DNA of 64,000 nucleotides from Arthrobacter sp. MYb227 (lineage in GTDB: Bacteria > Actinomycetota > Actinomycetes > Actinomycetales > Micrococcaceae): NCBI RefSeq assembly GCF_002975435.1, contig NZ_PCPT01000001.1, forward strand, positions 248,001-312,000. Direction: 5' to 3'. How positions within the stretch are numbered: position 1 is the first letter of the stretch; the number at the start of each line of letters is the position of its first letter. The position numbers and the translations under genes were made by a program. Positions 16,311 through 26,011 of this stretch are shown here, in pieces. The notes below the pieces were generated by a model. The model was given only the letters and a program-made list of their open reading frames with translations. It searched no databases and was not told where the DNA came from.

Positions 16311-18233
16311 ATGACGACTTCGGCAAGCATGATCGATGCGGCGTTGGCCGCGCTGAACGGGGCATTGGACACATCTCCAACCCCGGACGGCACCGCGCCG
16401 ATCGACCCGTTGCGAGCCCTTGCCACGCTGAATCTTCTGATTCGCAACGTCATCGCTTGTGCGGAAGGCTCCATCGGTAATTCTCCGGTGCGTGCCGCGG
16501 CATTCGCCCGGCTTTCCGAGCAGCTAGCCCATGCCGGGAGCCACTCCCAAATCATTGCCGCCGGCGCATGTGACAAAACTCAGGTCAATACGCTCACCGA
16601 GACAGCTCTAAGCGGAGTGAACCAGACACTTTCCGATCTTCTGTCCTTCGCAAACGGTCAGCGTCAATTGCCCATCGATGCCGTCAGCGCTGCTGATCGC
16701 AAGCCACTCTATGCCGGTACCGCCGAATTCTTAGCATCCCAGTTCAGGATCGATTTTTTCCAAGCGGGTCATCGGGTCAACACTCATGAGCGGCTCGTAC
16801 CTCAGGTCAGTGACGATGGCACCCACCTCCCAGCCATGTATCCACAGCTGGGCACATTATTGACCGAGGAACAGGCCGACCCTCGGGCCATCGCCAGCGC
16901 CGCTGCCAAACTCAAGGCCCTGGATCCGGCTATCGAGGCCCAGGAGGATCCCTCCGCTGTCCGCACCAAGCTCGAGTCCTTAGTTGTCGGCACACTGCTC
17001 AATGCGGGGCCCAAAACTCTCGATGCCTTGATCAGACGTGCCGCCACAGATCTTGATCGCAGCGCACTTGAGCGTGAAGAAGATGCCATCGAGCATCATT
17101 TGGCCATAGCGTTCAAGGGCAAGCGACGTCAGGGCTATGTGTGGGAGTTGACCACCGATGCCATCGGCCACGAAACTCTGATGAGCCTTGCCGATGAGCT
17201 AAATAATCCCCGTACATCTTCGGGCAAACTACGGGTTCGGCATGATCCAGGATTTGGTCCGGAAGCAAACACCGAGATCACCGCAGGATCCCCCAAGATC
17301 TCGATTCCCAAAGCTTCAACGCCAGCCATCGAGACCGTATGCGGAAACGAAAACGACTGCCCAGACATCGACGACGACGCTGACGCTGACGCTGACGCAA
17401 CTCTCCCCCGTGATCCGTCCGAGTCCAGCATTCGATTCACCACCACGGATGAGCCTGACGAATTCGTCGGCTCAACGGTGGCACCCTTCGATGATGAGTT
17501 TCTTCCCATTCCCGAGTGGGCGGCAAACCCCAGCACCCCCGAAAAGGATCGTCCACGTGCAGCATTCAACGACGTGGGCCATGCTCTTCCGCATTCTTCG
17601 GAGGAAGACCCTCTGCCGGGTGAAAACGCTAAGCAAACCAACGCCAGATTACGTGCCCGTCGACTCTACCAATTCGTATTCGACGCCATCATGACCACCC
17701 TTGACCCGCAGGCTCCTGTCGATGTGTGGATGCCGATGAACTCTCGCATCGATCTATTGGTCACCATTACCTATGATGCGCTTGCAGGTTTCACCGAGGA
17801 AGCGGGCTACACCCAGCATGGTGAATTCATCTCCGCGGCTACGGCACGCAGGATGGCCTGCAATGCTGGGATCCTTCCGCTGGTCATGGGTAGCAAGAGC
17901 CAACCATTGGATCTGGGCCGAAAGGTTCGCTACTTCACCAAGGCGCAAAAGCGAGCGATTGCCGCCCGGGATCGCGGGTGCGCAAATCCGGGATGTTCGA
18001 TGCCGGTACATCGCACCGAGGTCCACCATATTAAGCCGTTCTCCGAGAATGGCAAAACCGACGTGTCAAATGGACTCTTGCTCTGTATTCGGTGCCATAC
18101 TGCCTACCACGCCGGACACTTCGAGGTAGTGGTGATCAGTCAAATCCCACATGTGGTGCTGCCGGCTTCTCGTGACCCGCTGCGATTACCTAGGCGGAAC
18201 TGGGTCTTTCATCCCGAGGCCGCAGCCGCGTAA
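16311..18233 (+). CDS. DUF222 / HNH endonuclease-domain protein (13E12 family)
   Basis: 640 residues. DUF222 region about residues 50-330, then an acidic low-complexity linker, then a C-terminal HNH domain: RDRGCANPGC with zinc Cys, EVHHIKPFSENGKTDVSN (HH and N of HNH), LLCIRCH. This architecture is the multi-copy actinobacterial 13E12-repeat family; its function is not established and mobility is only suspected. The linker contains four GACGCT hexamers (17376-17399) coding Asp-Ala repeats. ATG 16311 has no strong ribosome site. It stands alone after the met terminator and converges with the permease gene. Confidence 0.85.
   Translation: MTTSASMIDAALAALNGALDTSPTPDGTAPIDPLRALATLNLLIRNVIACAEGSIGNSPVRAAAFARLSEQLAHAGSHSQIIAAGACDKTQVNTLTETALSGVNQTLSDLLSFANGQRQLPIDAVSAADRKPLYAGTAEFLASQFRIDFFQAGHRVNTHERLVPQVSDDGTHLPAMYPQLGTLLTEEQADPRAIASAAAKLKALDPAIEAQEDPSAVRTKLESLVVGTLLNAGPKTLDALIRRAATDLDRSALEREEDAIEHHLAIAFKGKRRQGYVWELTTDAIGHETLMSLADELNNPRTSSGKLRVRHDPGFGPEANTEITAGSPKISIPKASTPAIETVCGNENDCPDIDDDADADADATLPRDPSESSIRFTTTDEPDEFVGSTVAPFDDEFLPIPEWAANPSTPEKDRPRAAFNDVGHALPHSSEEDPLPGENAKQTNARLRARRLYQFVFDAIMTTLDPQAPVDVWMPMNSRIDLLVTITYDALAGFTEEAGYTQHGEFISAATARRMACNAGILPLVMGSKSQPLDLGRKVRYFTKAQKRAIAARDRGCANPGCSMPVHRTEVHHIKPFSENGKTDVSNGLLLCIRCHTAYHAGHFEVVVISQIPHVVLPASRDPLRLPRRNWVFHPEAAAA
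17376..17399 (+). repeat. Hexanucleotide repeat inside the DUF222/HNH gene
   Basis: Four in-frame GACGCT units (the last GACGCA) encoding Asp-Ala repeats in the acidic linker. Unit length is a multiple of three, so copy changes would keep the frame. Confidence 0.8.
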
Positions 18234-18431
18234 ACGTTCCACCCGCACCACTTGCGCGGTAGCGTGTAGCACGCCTGCTTCAAACCCCCGTGGTGTCGAG
18301 GCATGCCACATTTCATACGATACTCCTCGGTTGTGGCGCGTCCCTTGCCTCGGTCCTGGTCAATCTCTGTATTGGGAAGACAAGCCTTTCGAGGCATATG
18401 TGCGATGACATTTCTTGGTGTTTGTGGAATG

Positions 18432-18484
18432 AAAAAGCGCCGGTACCCGGCTCTGGATCACAGAGTCATCGTGGGTACCGGCGC
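18432..18484 (-). terminator. Rho-independent terminator of the permease gene
   Basis: Reading the minus strand: 12-bp stem, arms 18473-18484 and 18437-18448 (GCGCCGGTACCC), a small inner stem CTCTG/CAGAG, then TTTTT (18436-18432). Confidence 0.85.
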
Positions 18485-18486
18485 AC

Positions 18487-18552
18487 TTACGTATTTACGT
18501 ATTTACGTATTTACGTATTTACGTATTTACGTATTTACGTATTTACGTATTT
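18487..18552. repeat. Octanucleotide tandem repeat, about 8 copies of TTACGTAT
   Basis: 66 bases of perfect 8-bp units (GTATTTAC phase from 18491: seven full copies plus a partial). It begins 3 bases after the permease stop and ends next to the terminator, so it is transcribed as the 3' untranslated region. Each unit contains the palindrome TACGTA. AT-rich against a GC-rich background; likely length-variable by replication slippage. Confidence 0.95.
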
Positions 18553-18555
18553 CAA

Positions 18556-20121
18556 CTATTTTGCTACAAGCTCAGAATCCTCGGGCTTTGCGCTGTCGTC
18601 CTTGGCCGTCGCAGCCATAGCTCCAGGTGCCATTGCGGCAAACTGATCTGCGTATTTGGTGTTCAGACGTGAGTGTCCACGACCATAAGCGAAGTAGATG
18701 ATCACGCCCACCGCCAGCCACACGACAAAGTACAGCCACGTTTCTACGGCCAGGTTGAGCATCAGGTAGGTGCACAACAAGGCAGAAACAATCGGGATGA
18801 CCGGTCCAAATGGAACACGGAAGGACGGCTTGAGGTCCGGACGCTTACGCCGCAGCACGATGATGCCAAGGCTGACCATCACAAAGGCGGACAGCGTGCC
18901 GATGTTGATCATTTCTTCGAGCACATCCACGCGGGTGAATCCGGCAACCAACGCCACCAAGGTTCCGCAGATGACCGTAATGCGCACCGGGGTGCCACGC
19001 TTGGCGCTGGTCTTGGACAGCGAATGCGGCAGTAGTCCGTCACGGCTGATGGCAAGCACCACGCGGGACAGACCCATCAGCAGCACCATGACCACCGTGG
19101 TGAGCCCGATGAGCGAGCCCACGGCGATGACCGAGGCTGCCCCATCGTTACCCACCAGCGAGAACGCCGTGGCCAACGTCGGGGTTTCCACCGCGGCAAG
19201 ATCCTTGTAGGAAACCATGCCGGTCAATGCGAAGGACACCCCGATGTAGAGCAAGGTGGTCAGCGCCAGCCCGGCAAAGATACCGCGTGGCAGCGTCTTG
19301 CTGGGGTTTTTGACCTCTTCGGCGCTGGTGGCAACAACATCAAATCCGACGAAGGCGAAGAAGACAAGTGCTGCTCCGGCCAGCACGCCGGAGATACCGT
19401 ATTGCGCCGGAGCGGCACCGGTCGCAAAGGCGAAGAGTGACTGTTTGAGTACCTCGGTGGTTCCATCTCCACTGACCGGAACGGCGTCGGGGATAAACGG
19501 TATGAGGTTCTCAACCTTGAGGTAGAACAGGCCGGCGACGATCACAAAGAGCACGACGGCGATTTTGATAATGGTAAACACATTCCCGACCGTGGCTGAC
19601 AGTTTGGTGCCCATAACGAGCAGCAGCGTGAACAGCGCAACGATCAGCAATGGTCCCCAGCTCATGGTGACGATGCCTAAGTCAATGGTGGGTGAGAGGT
19701 GTACTCCCACGAGCTGGAAAACTTCGGTGAGGTAGATACCCCAATATTTGGCGATCACCGCGGCGGCGGTGAAAAGTTCGAGGATCAGGTTCCACCCGAT
19801 GATCCACGCAATGAACTCGCCCATGGTGGCGTAGGAAAATACATACGCCGAACCTGCGACGGGGATCGCCGTCGCAAATTCTGCGTAACACATGATCGCC
19901 ATGGCGCAGGTAAGCGCGGCGATCACAAATGACAGCGTGACTGCTGGACCGGAGAAGTTTGCTGCGGCCCGTGCACCCACGGAGAAGATTCCGGCGCCCA
20001 CCGATACTGCAACACCCATGATCATCAGATCCCAGGTGTTCAGGGTCCGCTTGAGCTGGCGACCAGGCTCTGCGGCATCCGCCAAGAAACTCTCGACGGG
20101 TTTAGTACGAAATAGGCTCAC
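18556..20121 (-). CDS. APC-superfamily amino acid permease (cationic amino acid transporter type)
   Basis: 521 residues with about twelve hydrophobic segments. The N-terminus LKRTLNTWDLMIMGVAVSVG and the following GAGIFSVGARAA match the glycine-rich TM1 of APC permeases of the CAT/YfnA group; GFDVVATSAEEVKNPSKTLP is the conserved TM6-loop region. GTG 20121 with AGGGGAT upstream. Substrate, probably a basic or small neutral amino acid, cannot be fixed from sequence. Its 3' UTR holds the octamer repeat and a terminator. Confidence 0.88.
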   Translation of the reverse strand: MSLFRTKPVESFLADAAEPGRQLKRTLNTWDLMIMGVAVSVGAGIFSVGARAAANFSGPAVTLSFVIAALTCAMAIMCYAEFATAIPVAGSAYVFSYATMGEFIAWIIGWNLILELFTAAAVIAKYWGIYLTEVFQLVGVHLSPTIDLGIVTMSWGPLLIVALFTLLLVMGTKLSATVGNVFTIIKIAVVLFVIVAGLFYLKVENLIPFIPDAVPVSGDGTTEVLKQSLFAFATGAAPAQYGISGVLAGAALVFFAFVGFDVVATSAEEVKNPSKTLPRGIFAGLALTTLLYIGVSFALTGMVSYKDLAAVETPTLATAFSLVGNDGAASVIAVGSLIGLTTVVMVLLMGLSRVVLAISRDGLLPHSLSKTSAKRGTPVRITVICGTLVALVAGFTRVDVLEEMINIGTLSAFVMVSLGIIVLRRKRPDLKPSFRVPFGPVIPIVSALLCTYLMLNLAVETWLYFVVWLAVGVIIYFAYGRGHSRLNTKYADQFAAMAPGAMAATAKDDSAKPEDSELVAK

Positions 20122-20427
20122 TATGATCCCCTGGGCAATGAAACGCGAAAACTAACCGCACAAGCCTAGCCGTGCAGCCTTAGCGCTGTTTTTTGACCAA
20201 TATTGATAACGGAGGGCATTTCGGCTTACATATCGTCCATTCTTCATCACCACAAGCCCGACAGATTGTTCTACAATCCCATGCTGACGTGGTCGTTTAC
20301 TCTTAGGGACTCATTCGCGCCACCTCTGCGCTGCACCGGTTAACACTTTGCATCTTCGCGCAACCGACCAACGACCCTGTGAGTCAGACCTCACGCGGCA
20401 AACCTTCTGGCGCGTGTTTGAACCCGG
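20122..20427. promoter_or_regulatory. Upstream region of the permease gene
   Basis: About 300 bases without a gene between the hemL terminator and the permease start. It contains AT-rich patches around 20190-20215 that may include the permease promoter. No riboswitch or coding sequence recognised. Confidence 0.35.
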
Positions 20428-20486
20428 AAAGCTCCCCGCTTTGGCGCTCAACATCAATGTGTTGTGCACCCAAAGCGGGGAGCTTT
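20428..20486 (-). terminator. Terminator hairpin of the heme operon
   Basis: Perfect 17-bp stem, arms 20428-20444 and 20470-20486 (AAAGCTCCCCGCTTTGG and complement), 25-base loop; on the minus strand it lies 46 bases after the hemL stop. No long U-tract. Confidence 0.8.
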
Positions 20487-20532
20487 AATGGTTAGCGACC
20501 GCGGTATTGAAACTCATCGATCGATAAGGTTG

Positions 20533-21846
20533 CTAGGCCTGCGGGGTTGCCGCGGCAGCGGCACGGGCCGCAGCAGGAAGAGCTGCGAAGATCTTCTCCA
20601 TGGCAGCATCGTCGTGCGCCGAGGAGAGGAACCAAGCCTCGAACACGCTCGGCGGCAGGTAGATTCCCGAATCAAGCATCGAGTGGAAGAACGGTGCGTA
20701 GCGGTAGGCTTCCTGCGCCTGAGCCTGAGCGTAGTTATGCACACCCTGCTCCGAGGTGCCGAAGGCAACGGAGAACAGATTGCCGGCGACCTGGATCGAG
20801 TGATCAACCCCCGCCTCGGACAGCGCGCCGGTCAGCGCGGCTTGCAACTCCAGGGATTTGGCGTCGATGTGCGCGTAGACCTCCGGTGTTGCATGGGTCA
20901 GCTGGGCGATGCCGGCGGCCATGGCCACAGGGTTGCCCGAGAGCGTGCCTGCCTGGTAGACCGGACCCAGCGGGGCCAGGTAGTCCATGACCTCGGCACG
21001 GCCACCGAGCGCCGCGGCGGGCAGGCCGCCACCAATGACCTTGCCAAAGGTGTAAAGATCCGGTCTCCATCCTTCAACACGGCCACTCAATCCCCAGTAG
21101 CCGGCATCGGAGGCGCGGAAGCCGGTGAGTACCTCATCGAGGATTAGCAGCGCACCGTTGGCGGTGGTGGTCTCGGACAGGAACTTGTTGAAGCCGGCCT
21201 CCGGGGTCACCACACCCATATTGCAGGGTGCGGACTCGGTGATGACCGCGGCGATATTGGCGCCGTGCTCGGCGAACGCGGCGGTGATGGCCGCGCGGTC
21301 GTTGTACGGCAGTACCAGCGTCTCGGCGGCAGTGGCCGCGGTGACACCGGCCGAGCCGGGTAGCGCGAGGGTGGCCAGACCGGAGCCGGCGGCTGCAAGC
21401 AGTCCATCGAGGTGGCCGTGGTAGCAGCCAGCGAACTTGATGATCAGATCGCGACCGGTGTAGCCGCGGGCCAAACGTACCGCTGTCATGGTGGCCTCGG
21501 TGCCGGTGGAGACCATGCGCACCCGCTCAACACCGCCGAAACGGGCCTTCACCAGGGCGGCAAGTCCACCTTCGTCGGGCGTCGAGGCGCCGAAGGACAG
21601 GCCGCGGTCAACCGCCGCGTGGACGGCATCCTGGATGGCCGGGTGCGCGTGGCCCAGCAGGGCCGGGCCCCAGGAACAGACCAGGTCCACGTAGGAGTTG
21701 CCGTCGGCATCGGTCAAATACGCACCCTTGGCACCGACCATGAACGGGGGCACACCCCCGACCGAGCCGAAGGCGCGCACCGGGGAGTTCACCCCGCCGG
21801 GCATCAGCTTCTGGGCGGTGGCGAAGAGTTCAGCGGAGCTGGTCAT
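20533..21846 (-). CDS. hemL: Glutamate-1-semialdehyde 2,1-aminomutase
   Basis: PLP enzyme that converts glutamate-1-semialdehyde to 5-aminolevulinate, the second step of the C5 heme route. 437 residues. [13 protein letters not shown] near the N-terminus and [18 protein letters not shown], whose Lys forms the PLP aldimine, are diagnostic. ATG 21846 shares its A with the hemB stop (TAATG) and has AAGGAAAA upstream, so it is translationally coupled. The open frame seven residues further upstream lies within hemB and is not used. Last gene of the heme operon. Confidence 0.96.
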   Translation of the reverse strand: MTSSAELFATAQKLMPGGVNSPVRAFGSVGGVPPFMVGAKGAYLTDADGNSYVDLVCSWGPALLGHAHPAIQDAVHAAVDRGLSFGASTPDEGGLAALVKARFGGVERVRMVSTGTEATMTAVRLARGYTGRDLIIKFAGCYHGHLDGLLAAAGSGLATLALPGSAGVTAATAAETLVLPYNDRAAITAAFAEHGANIAAVITESAPCNMGVVTPEAGFNKFLSETTTANGALLILDEVLTGFRASDAGYWGLSGRVEGWRPDLYTFGKVIGGGLPAAALGGRAEVMDYLAPLGPVYQAGTLSGNPVAMAAGIAQLTHATPEVYAHIDAKSLELQAALTGALSEAGVDHSIQVAGNLFSVAFGTSEQGVHNYAQAQAQEAYRYAPFFHSMLDSGIYLPPSVFEAWFLSSAHDDAAMEKIFAALPAAARAAAAATPQA

Positions 21847-22829
21847 TATTTTCCTTCTTTCAGCCACTGGGCGATTTCCGAAGCCCAGTAGGTCAATACG
21901 GTGTCGGCGCCGGCGCGGCGGATGCCCAGCACGGATTCGAGGATGGCGGCGCGGCGGTCGATCCAGCCGTTGGCGGCGGCGGCCTCGATCATCGCGTACT
22001 CACCGCTGATCTGGTAGGCGGAAACCGGCACCGGGGACATCGCTGCAACATCGGCCAACACGTCCAGGTAGCTCATGGCCGGCTTCACCATGACCATGTC
22101 CGCGCCCTCGGCCAAATCGAGCTCGACCTCGATCAGCGCCTCGCGGCGGTTTGCCGCATCCATCTGATAGGTGCGCCGATCCCCGGTGAGCTGGGAATCA
22201 ACTGCCTCGCGGAACGGGCCGTAGAACGCCGAGGCGTACTTGGCGGCGTACGCGAGGATGGAGACGTCCTGGTGGCCCGCCTCATCCAGGGCCTGGCGGA
22301 TGATCCCGACTTGGCCGTCCATCATGCCCGAGGGGGCGACGATGTGCGCACCGGCATTGGCTTGCGCAACTGCCAGCTGTCCGTAGATTTCCAGCGTCGC
22401 GTCGTTATCCACGTTGCCGTGCGCGTCAAGCACGCCGCAGTGGCCGTGGTCGGTGAATTCATCGAGGCAGACATCCGACATGATGACCAACTCGTCGCCG
22501 ACCTCGGCGCGCACCGCCTCGATGCCAAGGTTCAGGATGCCCTTCGGGTCATGCCCAGCGCTACCGCTGGCGTCGCGGGTTTCCGGGATGCCGAAGAGCA
22601 TGATGCCACCCAGACCCAGCTCGACGGCCTCGGTCGCTGCGGCTTTAAGGGAATCCATGGTGTGCTGCATAACTCCGGGCATGGAGGTGATCGGGTTGGG
22701 AGCGGAAAGTCCATCGCGCACGAAAGCGGGCAGGATCAGTTGCTGGGGGGCCAAGGTCAGCTCTGCGGTGAGCCGGCGCATGGCCGGGGTGGTGCGCAGG
22801 CGGCGGGGCCTGCGGGCGGGGAATGACAT
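21846..22829 (-). CDS. hemB: Porphobilinogen synthase (5-aminolevulinate dehydratase)
   Basis: Condenses two 5-aminolevulinates to porphobilinogen. 327 residues. The two active-site lysines are in [17 protein letters not shown] and [10 protein letters not shown]. The metal-site segment reads [14 protein letters not shown]: Asp stands where zinc enzymes have the central Cys, while Cys remains on both sides, so the metal requirement is a mixed case. ATG 22829 with AAGGAG upstream. Between hemD (41-base gap) and hemL (1-base overlap). Confidence 0.96.
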   Translation of the reverse strand: MSFPARRPRRLRTTPAMRRLTAELTLAPQQLILPAFVRDGLSAPNPITSMPGVMQHTMDSLKAAATEAVELGLGGIMLFGIPETRDASGSAGHDPKGILNLGIEAVRAEVGDELVIMSDVCLDEFTDHGHCGVLDAHGNVDNDATLEIYGQLAVAQANAGAHIVAPSGMMDGQVGIIRQALDEAGHQDVSILAYAAKYASAFYGPFREAVDSQLTGDRRTYQMDAANRREALIEVELDLAEGADMVMVKPAMSYLDVLADVAAMSPVPVSAYQISGEYAMIEAAAANGWIDRRAAILESVLGIRRAGADTVLTYWASEIAQWLKEGK

Positions 22830-22870
22830 TCTTCGCTCCTTGTGAAGCTGGGTGTTGGGGTAGCTAAGTC

Positions 22871-23821
22871 TTAGGTGGTGGGATGCGGGTGTGAATCGGT
22901 GGCCGCCTCGGGGGCAGCGAGGGCAACCGCCCAGGCATCGGCAAGCCCCTCTGGGGTGGGCAGCGCGGCGATGCCATGCGGCTCCAGCCCATGCTTGCGC
23001 AGCCGGGCGGCGGTGCTGTCTCCTATGGCGATCAACTTCTGATCCCGACTCAGGCGCGTCGCGAGATCAGGAAGCAGCGCCAGGAACTTATCGACGGTGC
23101 TTGGTGAGGAGAACATGATGGCATCACCCCCCGGTAGAGCGGCTGGCAGGTCAGCGACGGTGAGCAAATACCCACCCGCGGGCAACTCAAGCGGCACTGG
23201 GGAACCTGAGGCATTCAGCGCCCGGGTGGGGTCCGCCGGCGCGGTCACCGTATTGTAAGCAACCACGATGTCTGCAACCCATCCGTGGGCAACGAAACCG
23301 TCGCGCAACGCGGAAGAGGCGATATCCGCCTGCGGGGCAAACACGCTGGCTGGCCCCTCACGTAGCGCGGCCCAGTCAGCGAGCATGCCACGTGCAGAGT
23401 GGTCGGTAGCGGGCATGAAGTCAATCCGCGTTCCCAGGGCCTGCACAGCCCGCGCGGTGGCTTCACCCACCACGGCCACCCGGGTGGCCTCGGGGATCTT
23501 CAGTTCAAGCCCCAACGCGGTGGCCCGAATGCTCAGCGCGCTGAGCGTATTCACCGAGGTGAGCACACACCAGTCATACCGCCCGGCCAGCAGCCTGTGC
23601 AGGCCGGCATCGAGCTCAGTGGTGTCGGCGGGCAACTGGAAATCGATGAGCTGGCATACCGCGGTGCGTGCGCCACGAGATTCAAACAGCTCAATGGTTG
23701 CTGCGGCACGATCGGCGCTGCGCAAAAGCAGTGCGGTGCGCCCGCGCAGGGGGCCGCTGGCGGACAAAATGGTTTTGCCGACAGACGCGGCCCCTCCCCC
23801 GACTACCTCAGGATGCAGCAT
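22871..23821 (-). CDS. hemD: Uroporphyrinogen-III synthase
   Basis: Cyclises hydroxymethylbilane with inversion of ring D. About 316 residues from ATG 23821, 4 bases after the hemC stop (TAA-AAAG-ATG). The family is weakly conserved; support comes from the two-lobed pattern (ALLLRSADRAA at the start, DWCVLTSVNTLSAL, VAVVGEATARAVQALG, IMFSSPSTVDKFLALL, LIAIGDSTAARLRKHG) and from its place between hemC and hemB. The C-terminal 20 residues are low complexity. Confidence 0.93.
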   Translation of the reverse strand: MLHPEVVGGGAASVGKTILSASGPLRGRTALLLRSADRAAATIELFESRGARTAVCQLIDFQLPADTTELDAGLHRLLAGRYDWCVLTSVNTLSALSIRATALGLELKIPEATRVAVVGEATARAVQALGTRIDFMPATDHSARGMLADWAALREGPASVFAPQADIASSALRDGFVAHGWVADIVVAYNTVTAPADPTRALNASGSPVPLELPAGGYLLTVADLPAALPGGDAIMFSSPSTVDKFLALLPDLATRLSRDQKLIAIGDSTAARLRKHGLEPHGIAALPTPEGLADAWAVALAAPEAATDSHPHPTT

Positions 23822-23825
23822 CTTT

Positions 23826-24809
23826 TTAGAGTCCCGCCAAATCCGCGGCACCCTCACGGATCAGCTGTTCGGCCAGCGCGACGCCCAGTGCCTGGGCACC
23901 GTCTACCGTCAGCTCCCGCGTGGAAGCGGTGCGCCTCATGGTATCCGAACCATCCGGTGCACAAGCCACCGATTCAAGCACCAGGGTGTCCTCGAAAACG
24001 TGGGCCAGCGCACCGATGGGTGCGGCGCAGCCCGCCTCAAGGCGGGCCAGCAGCGAACGTTCCGCGGTAATGGCAAGCCGCGTGCCATGATCATCGAGCT
24101 GTGCCAGCGCCGCATCGACCCGAGCCCGCGAGCTACCCGTGGCACGGATCTCCACGGCCAGCGAACCCTGACCGGGGGCCGGGAGCATGATCTCCGGATC
24201 CAGGTACTCCGTGATATGTGATTCGAAGCCCAGACGTTCTAGCCCTGCGGCGGCAAGGATCACCGCATCGAGGTCACCCTGCGCGGTACGGCCGACTCCG
24301 CCATCGTCCTTCTGGATCGGGGAACCCTTGACACGGCCCAACCGGGTTCCAACGTTGCCGCGAATATCCACAATTTTCAGATCCGGGCGGAAGGCCAGCA
24401 GCTGGGCTGCACGGCGCGGGGATCCGGTGCCCACCGATGCGCCCTCGGGCAGTTCCGCCAAGAACAGTCCGTCGCGGGCACACAGTGCATCGCGCACATC
24501 GGCACGCTTGGGAGTTGCGGCAATCACCAACCCCGCGGGCTGCGTGGTGGGCAGGTCCTTGAGGGAGTGCACCGCCAGATCGCATTCGCCATTGAGCAAC
24601 GATTGGCGCAACGCCGCGGCAAATACGCCGGTTCCGCCGAGCTGTGAGAGCGGACCGGTTGTCACATCGCCCTCGGTTTTGACCAGTACTGTTTCATATT
24701 CGATGCCGGAGCCGGCGGTCAGCGCGGCAAGGTCGGCGGCCACGTGCCCGGTTTGCGTGGTGGCCAACGCCGAACCACGGGTACCGATGGTGAATTTTTG
24801 CAGGCTCAC
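23826..24809 (-). CDS. hemC: Porphobilinogen deaminase (hydroxymethylbilane synthase)
   Basis: Polymerises four porphobilinogens on a covalent dipyrromethane cofactor. 327 residues. IGTRGSALATTQT at the N-terminus, the Asp/Arg active-site region HSLKDLPT and GSPRRAAQL, and the cofactor Cys in LEAGCAAPIGA are all present. GTG 24809 overlaps the hemH stop by 4 bases (GTGA). Confidence 0.96.
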   Translation of the reverse strand: MSLQKFTIGTRGSALATTQTGHVAADLAALTAGSGIEYETVLVKTEGDVTTGPLSQLGGTGVFAAALRQSLLNGECDLAVHSLKDLPTTQPAGLVIAATPKRADVRDALCARDGLFLAELPEGASVGTGSPRRAAQLLAFRPDLKIVDIRGNVGTRLGRVKGSPIQKDDGGVGRTAQGDLDAVILAAAGLERLGFESHITEYLDPEIMLPAPGQGSLAVEIRATGSSRARVDAALAQLDDHGTRLAITAERSLLARLEAGCAAPIGALAHVFEDTLVLESVACAPDGSDTMRRTASTRELTVDGAQALGVALAEQLIREGAADLAGL

Positions 24810-26011
24810 GGTGTAGGCACCCCAATCTCAGAGTCAACAGCAGCGATGGTTGGCTTGATGGTGCCGTCGCGCATCACCTTGGCACAGCAGTTGGGGCGAC
24901 ACACATCGAACCACGGACCCAGGGCCGCAACCGAAGCACGGCCGGGCTTGAGCGCGGTACCGTCAGGACCCGCAATCCGCTCGCTGACCAGATCGATCAT
25001 GCCGGAGACAAACGTGGCATGGGTGCCGGGGGTTGGCACGCGGTGGAAGGCCAAGCCGAGCTCGGAGCAGCTGTCCTTGGCTTCGGTGTCTAGGTCCCAG
25101 AGGACCTCCATGTGGTCCGAGACGAAGCCGATGGGAACCACCACGACGCCGGCAACACCGGTTTTCTTGTACTCTTCCAAGGCATCGTTGATGTCCGGCT
25201 CGAGCCACGGGATGTGCGGGGCACCGGAACGTGACTGGAAGACCAGCGTGTGTTCCAGTCCGGCAGCTGTGGGCACCCCGGCGAGGATTGCGTCGGCGAC
25301 GGCTAAGTGCTGGGCCGTGTACAGGTCGGTGTCCAGGGTGGCGACGAGGTCGCGCGGACCAGCTGCCTGCGCGTCGGAAGTCGGGATGGAGTGGGTGACG
25401 AAGACGATCTTGATCTCGCCGTCCGGGTTTCCGGCTTCCGCCAGCTGCTTACGCACGTTGGCCAGCGAATCGGCCAGGCCCTCCATGAACGGGGTAACGA
25501 ACGCGGGGGTGTCGAAGTACTGGCGGACCTTGTCCACTTCGAGCTTGCCCTCAAGCCCGGTGCCGCGCAAGGCCTCGCCCAGGTCTTCACGGTATTGCCG
25601 ACAGCTGGAATAGCCGGAGTAAGCGCTGGTGGAAAGCATGAGTACCTTGCGGTGCCCCTGGGCGTACATCTGTTCGATGGTCTCGGGGATATAGGGCGCC
25701 CAGTTGCGGTTTCCCCAGTAGACCGGGATCTCGATACCGCGCGCGGCCAGCTCGGCCTCGAGAGCTGCCTTCAGCGCGCGATTCTGCGCGTTGATCGGCG
25801 ACACACCACCGTTGGTACGGTAATGCACCGCAACCTCTTCGAGCCGCTCATCGGGGATGCCCCGTCCGGCCACCACGTTGCGCAGGAACGGGATCACGTC
25901 GTCCTGCCCCTCGGGCCCGCCGAAGGATGCCAGCAGGATCGCGTCGTAGGCCTTGGGGGCCATCACGCCGTTGGCGTCGTAGCCCTCGCGCGGATCGAAT
26001 CTCTGGCTCAT
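24806..26011 (-). CDS. hemH: Coproporphyrin III ferrochelatase (CpfC/HemH)
   Basis: Inserts Fe2+ into coproporphyrin III. 401 residues, longer than the minimal family. LLASFGGPEG near the start and the metal-facing FVTHSIPTSD are recognisable. SSCRQYREDL and the C-terminal DVCRPNCCAKV supply Cys positions expected for the 2Fe-2S cluster of actinobacterial ferrochelatases. With hemQ next door, coproporphyrin rather than protoporphyrin is the likely substrate. Overlaps hemQ by ATGA and hemC by GTGA. Confidence 0.95.
   Translation of the reverse strand: MSQRFDPREGYDANGVMAPKAYDAILLASFGGPEGQDDVIPFLRNVVAGRGIPDERLEEVAVHYRTNGGVSPINAQNRALKAALEAELAARGIEIPVYWGNRNWAPYIPETIEQMYAQGHRKVLMLSTSAYSGYSSCRQYREDLGEALRGTGLEGKLEVDKVRQYFDTPAFVTPFMEGLADSLANVRKQLAEAGNPDGEIKIVFVTHSIPTSDAQAAGPRDLVATLDTDLYTAQHLAVADAILAGVPTAAGLEHTLVFQSRSGAPHIPWLEPDINDALEEYKKTGVAGVVVVPIGFVSDHMEVLWDLDTEAKDSCSELGLAFHRVPTPGTHATFVSGMIDLVSERIAGPDGTALKPGRASVAALGPWFDVCRPNCCAKVMRDGTIKPTIAAVDSEIGVPTP

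Noticed and set aside
16311-18233. Insertion element or homing intron around the HNH gene
   Set aside because: No terminal inverted repeats, target duplication or interrupted host gene seen.
18487-18552. CRISPR array
   Set aside because: Direct repeats of 8 bases without spacers and no cas genes.
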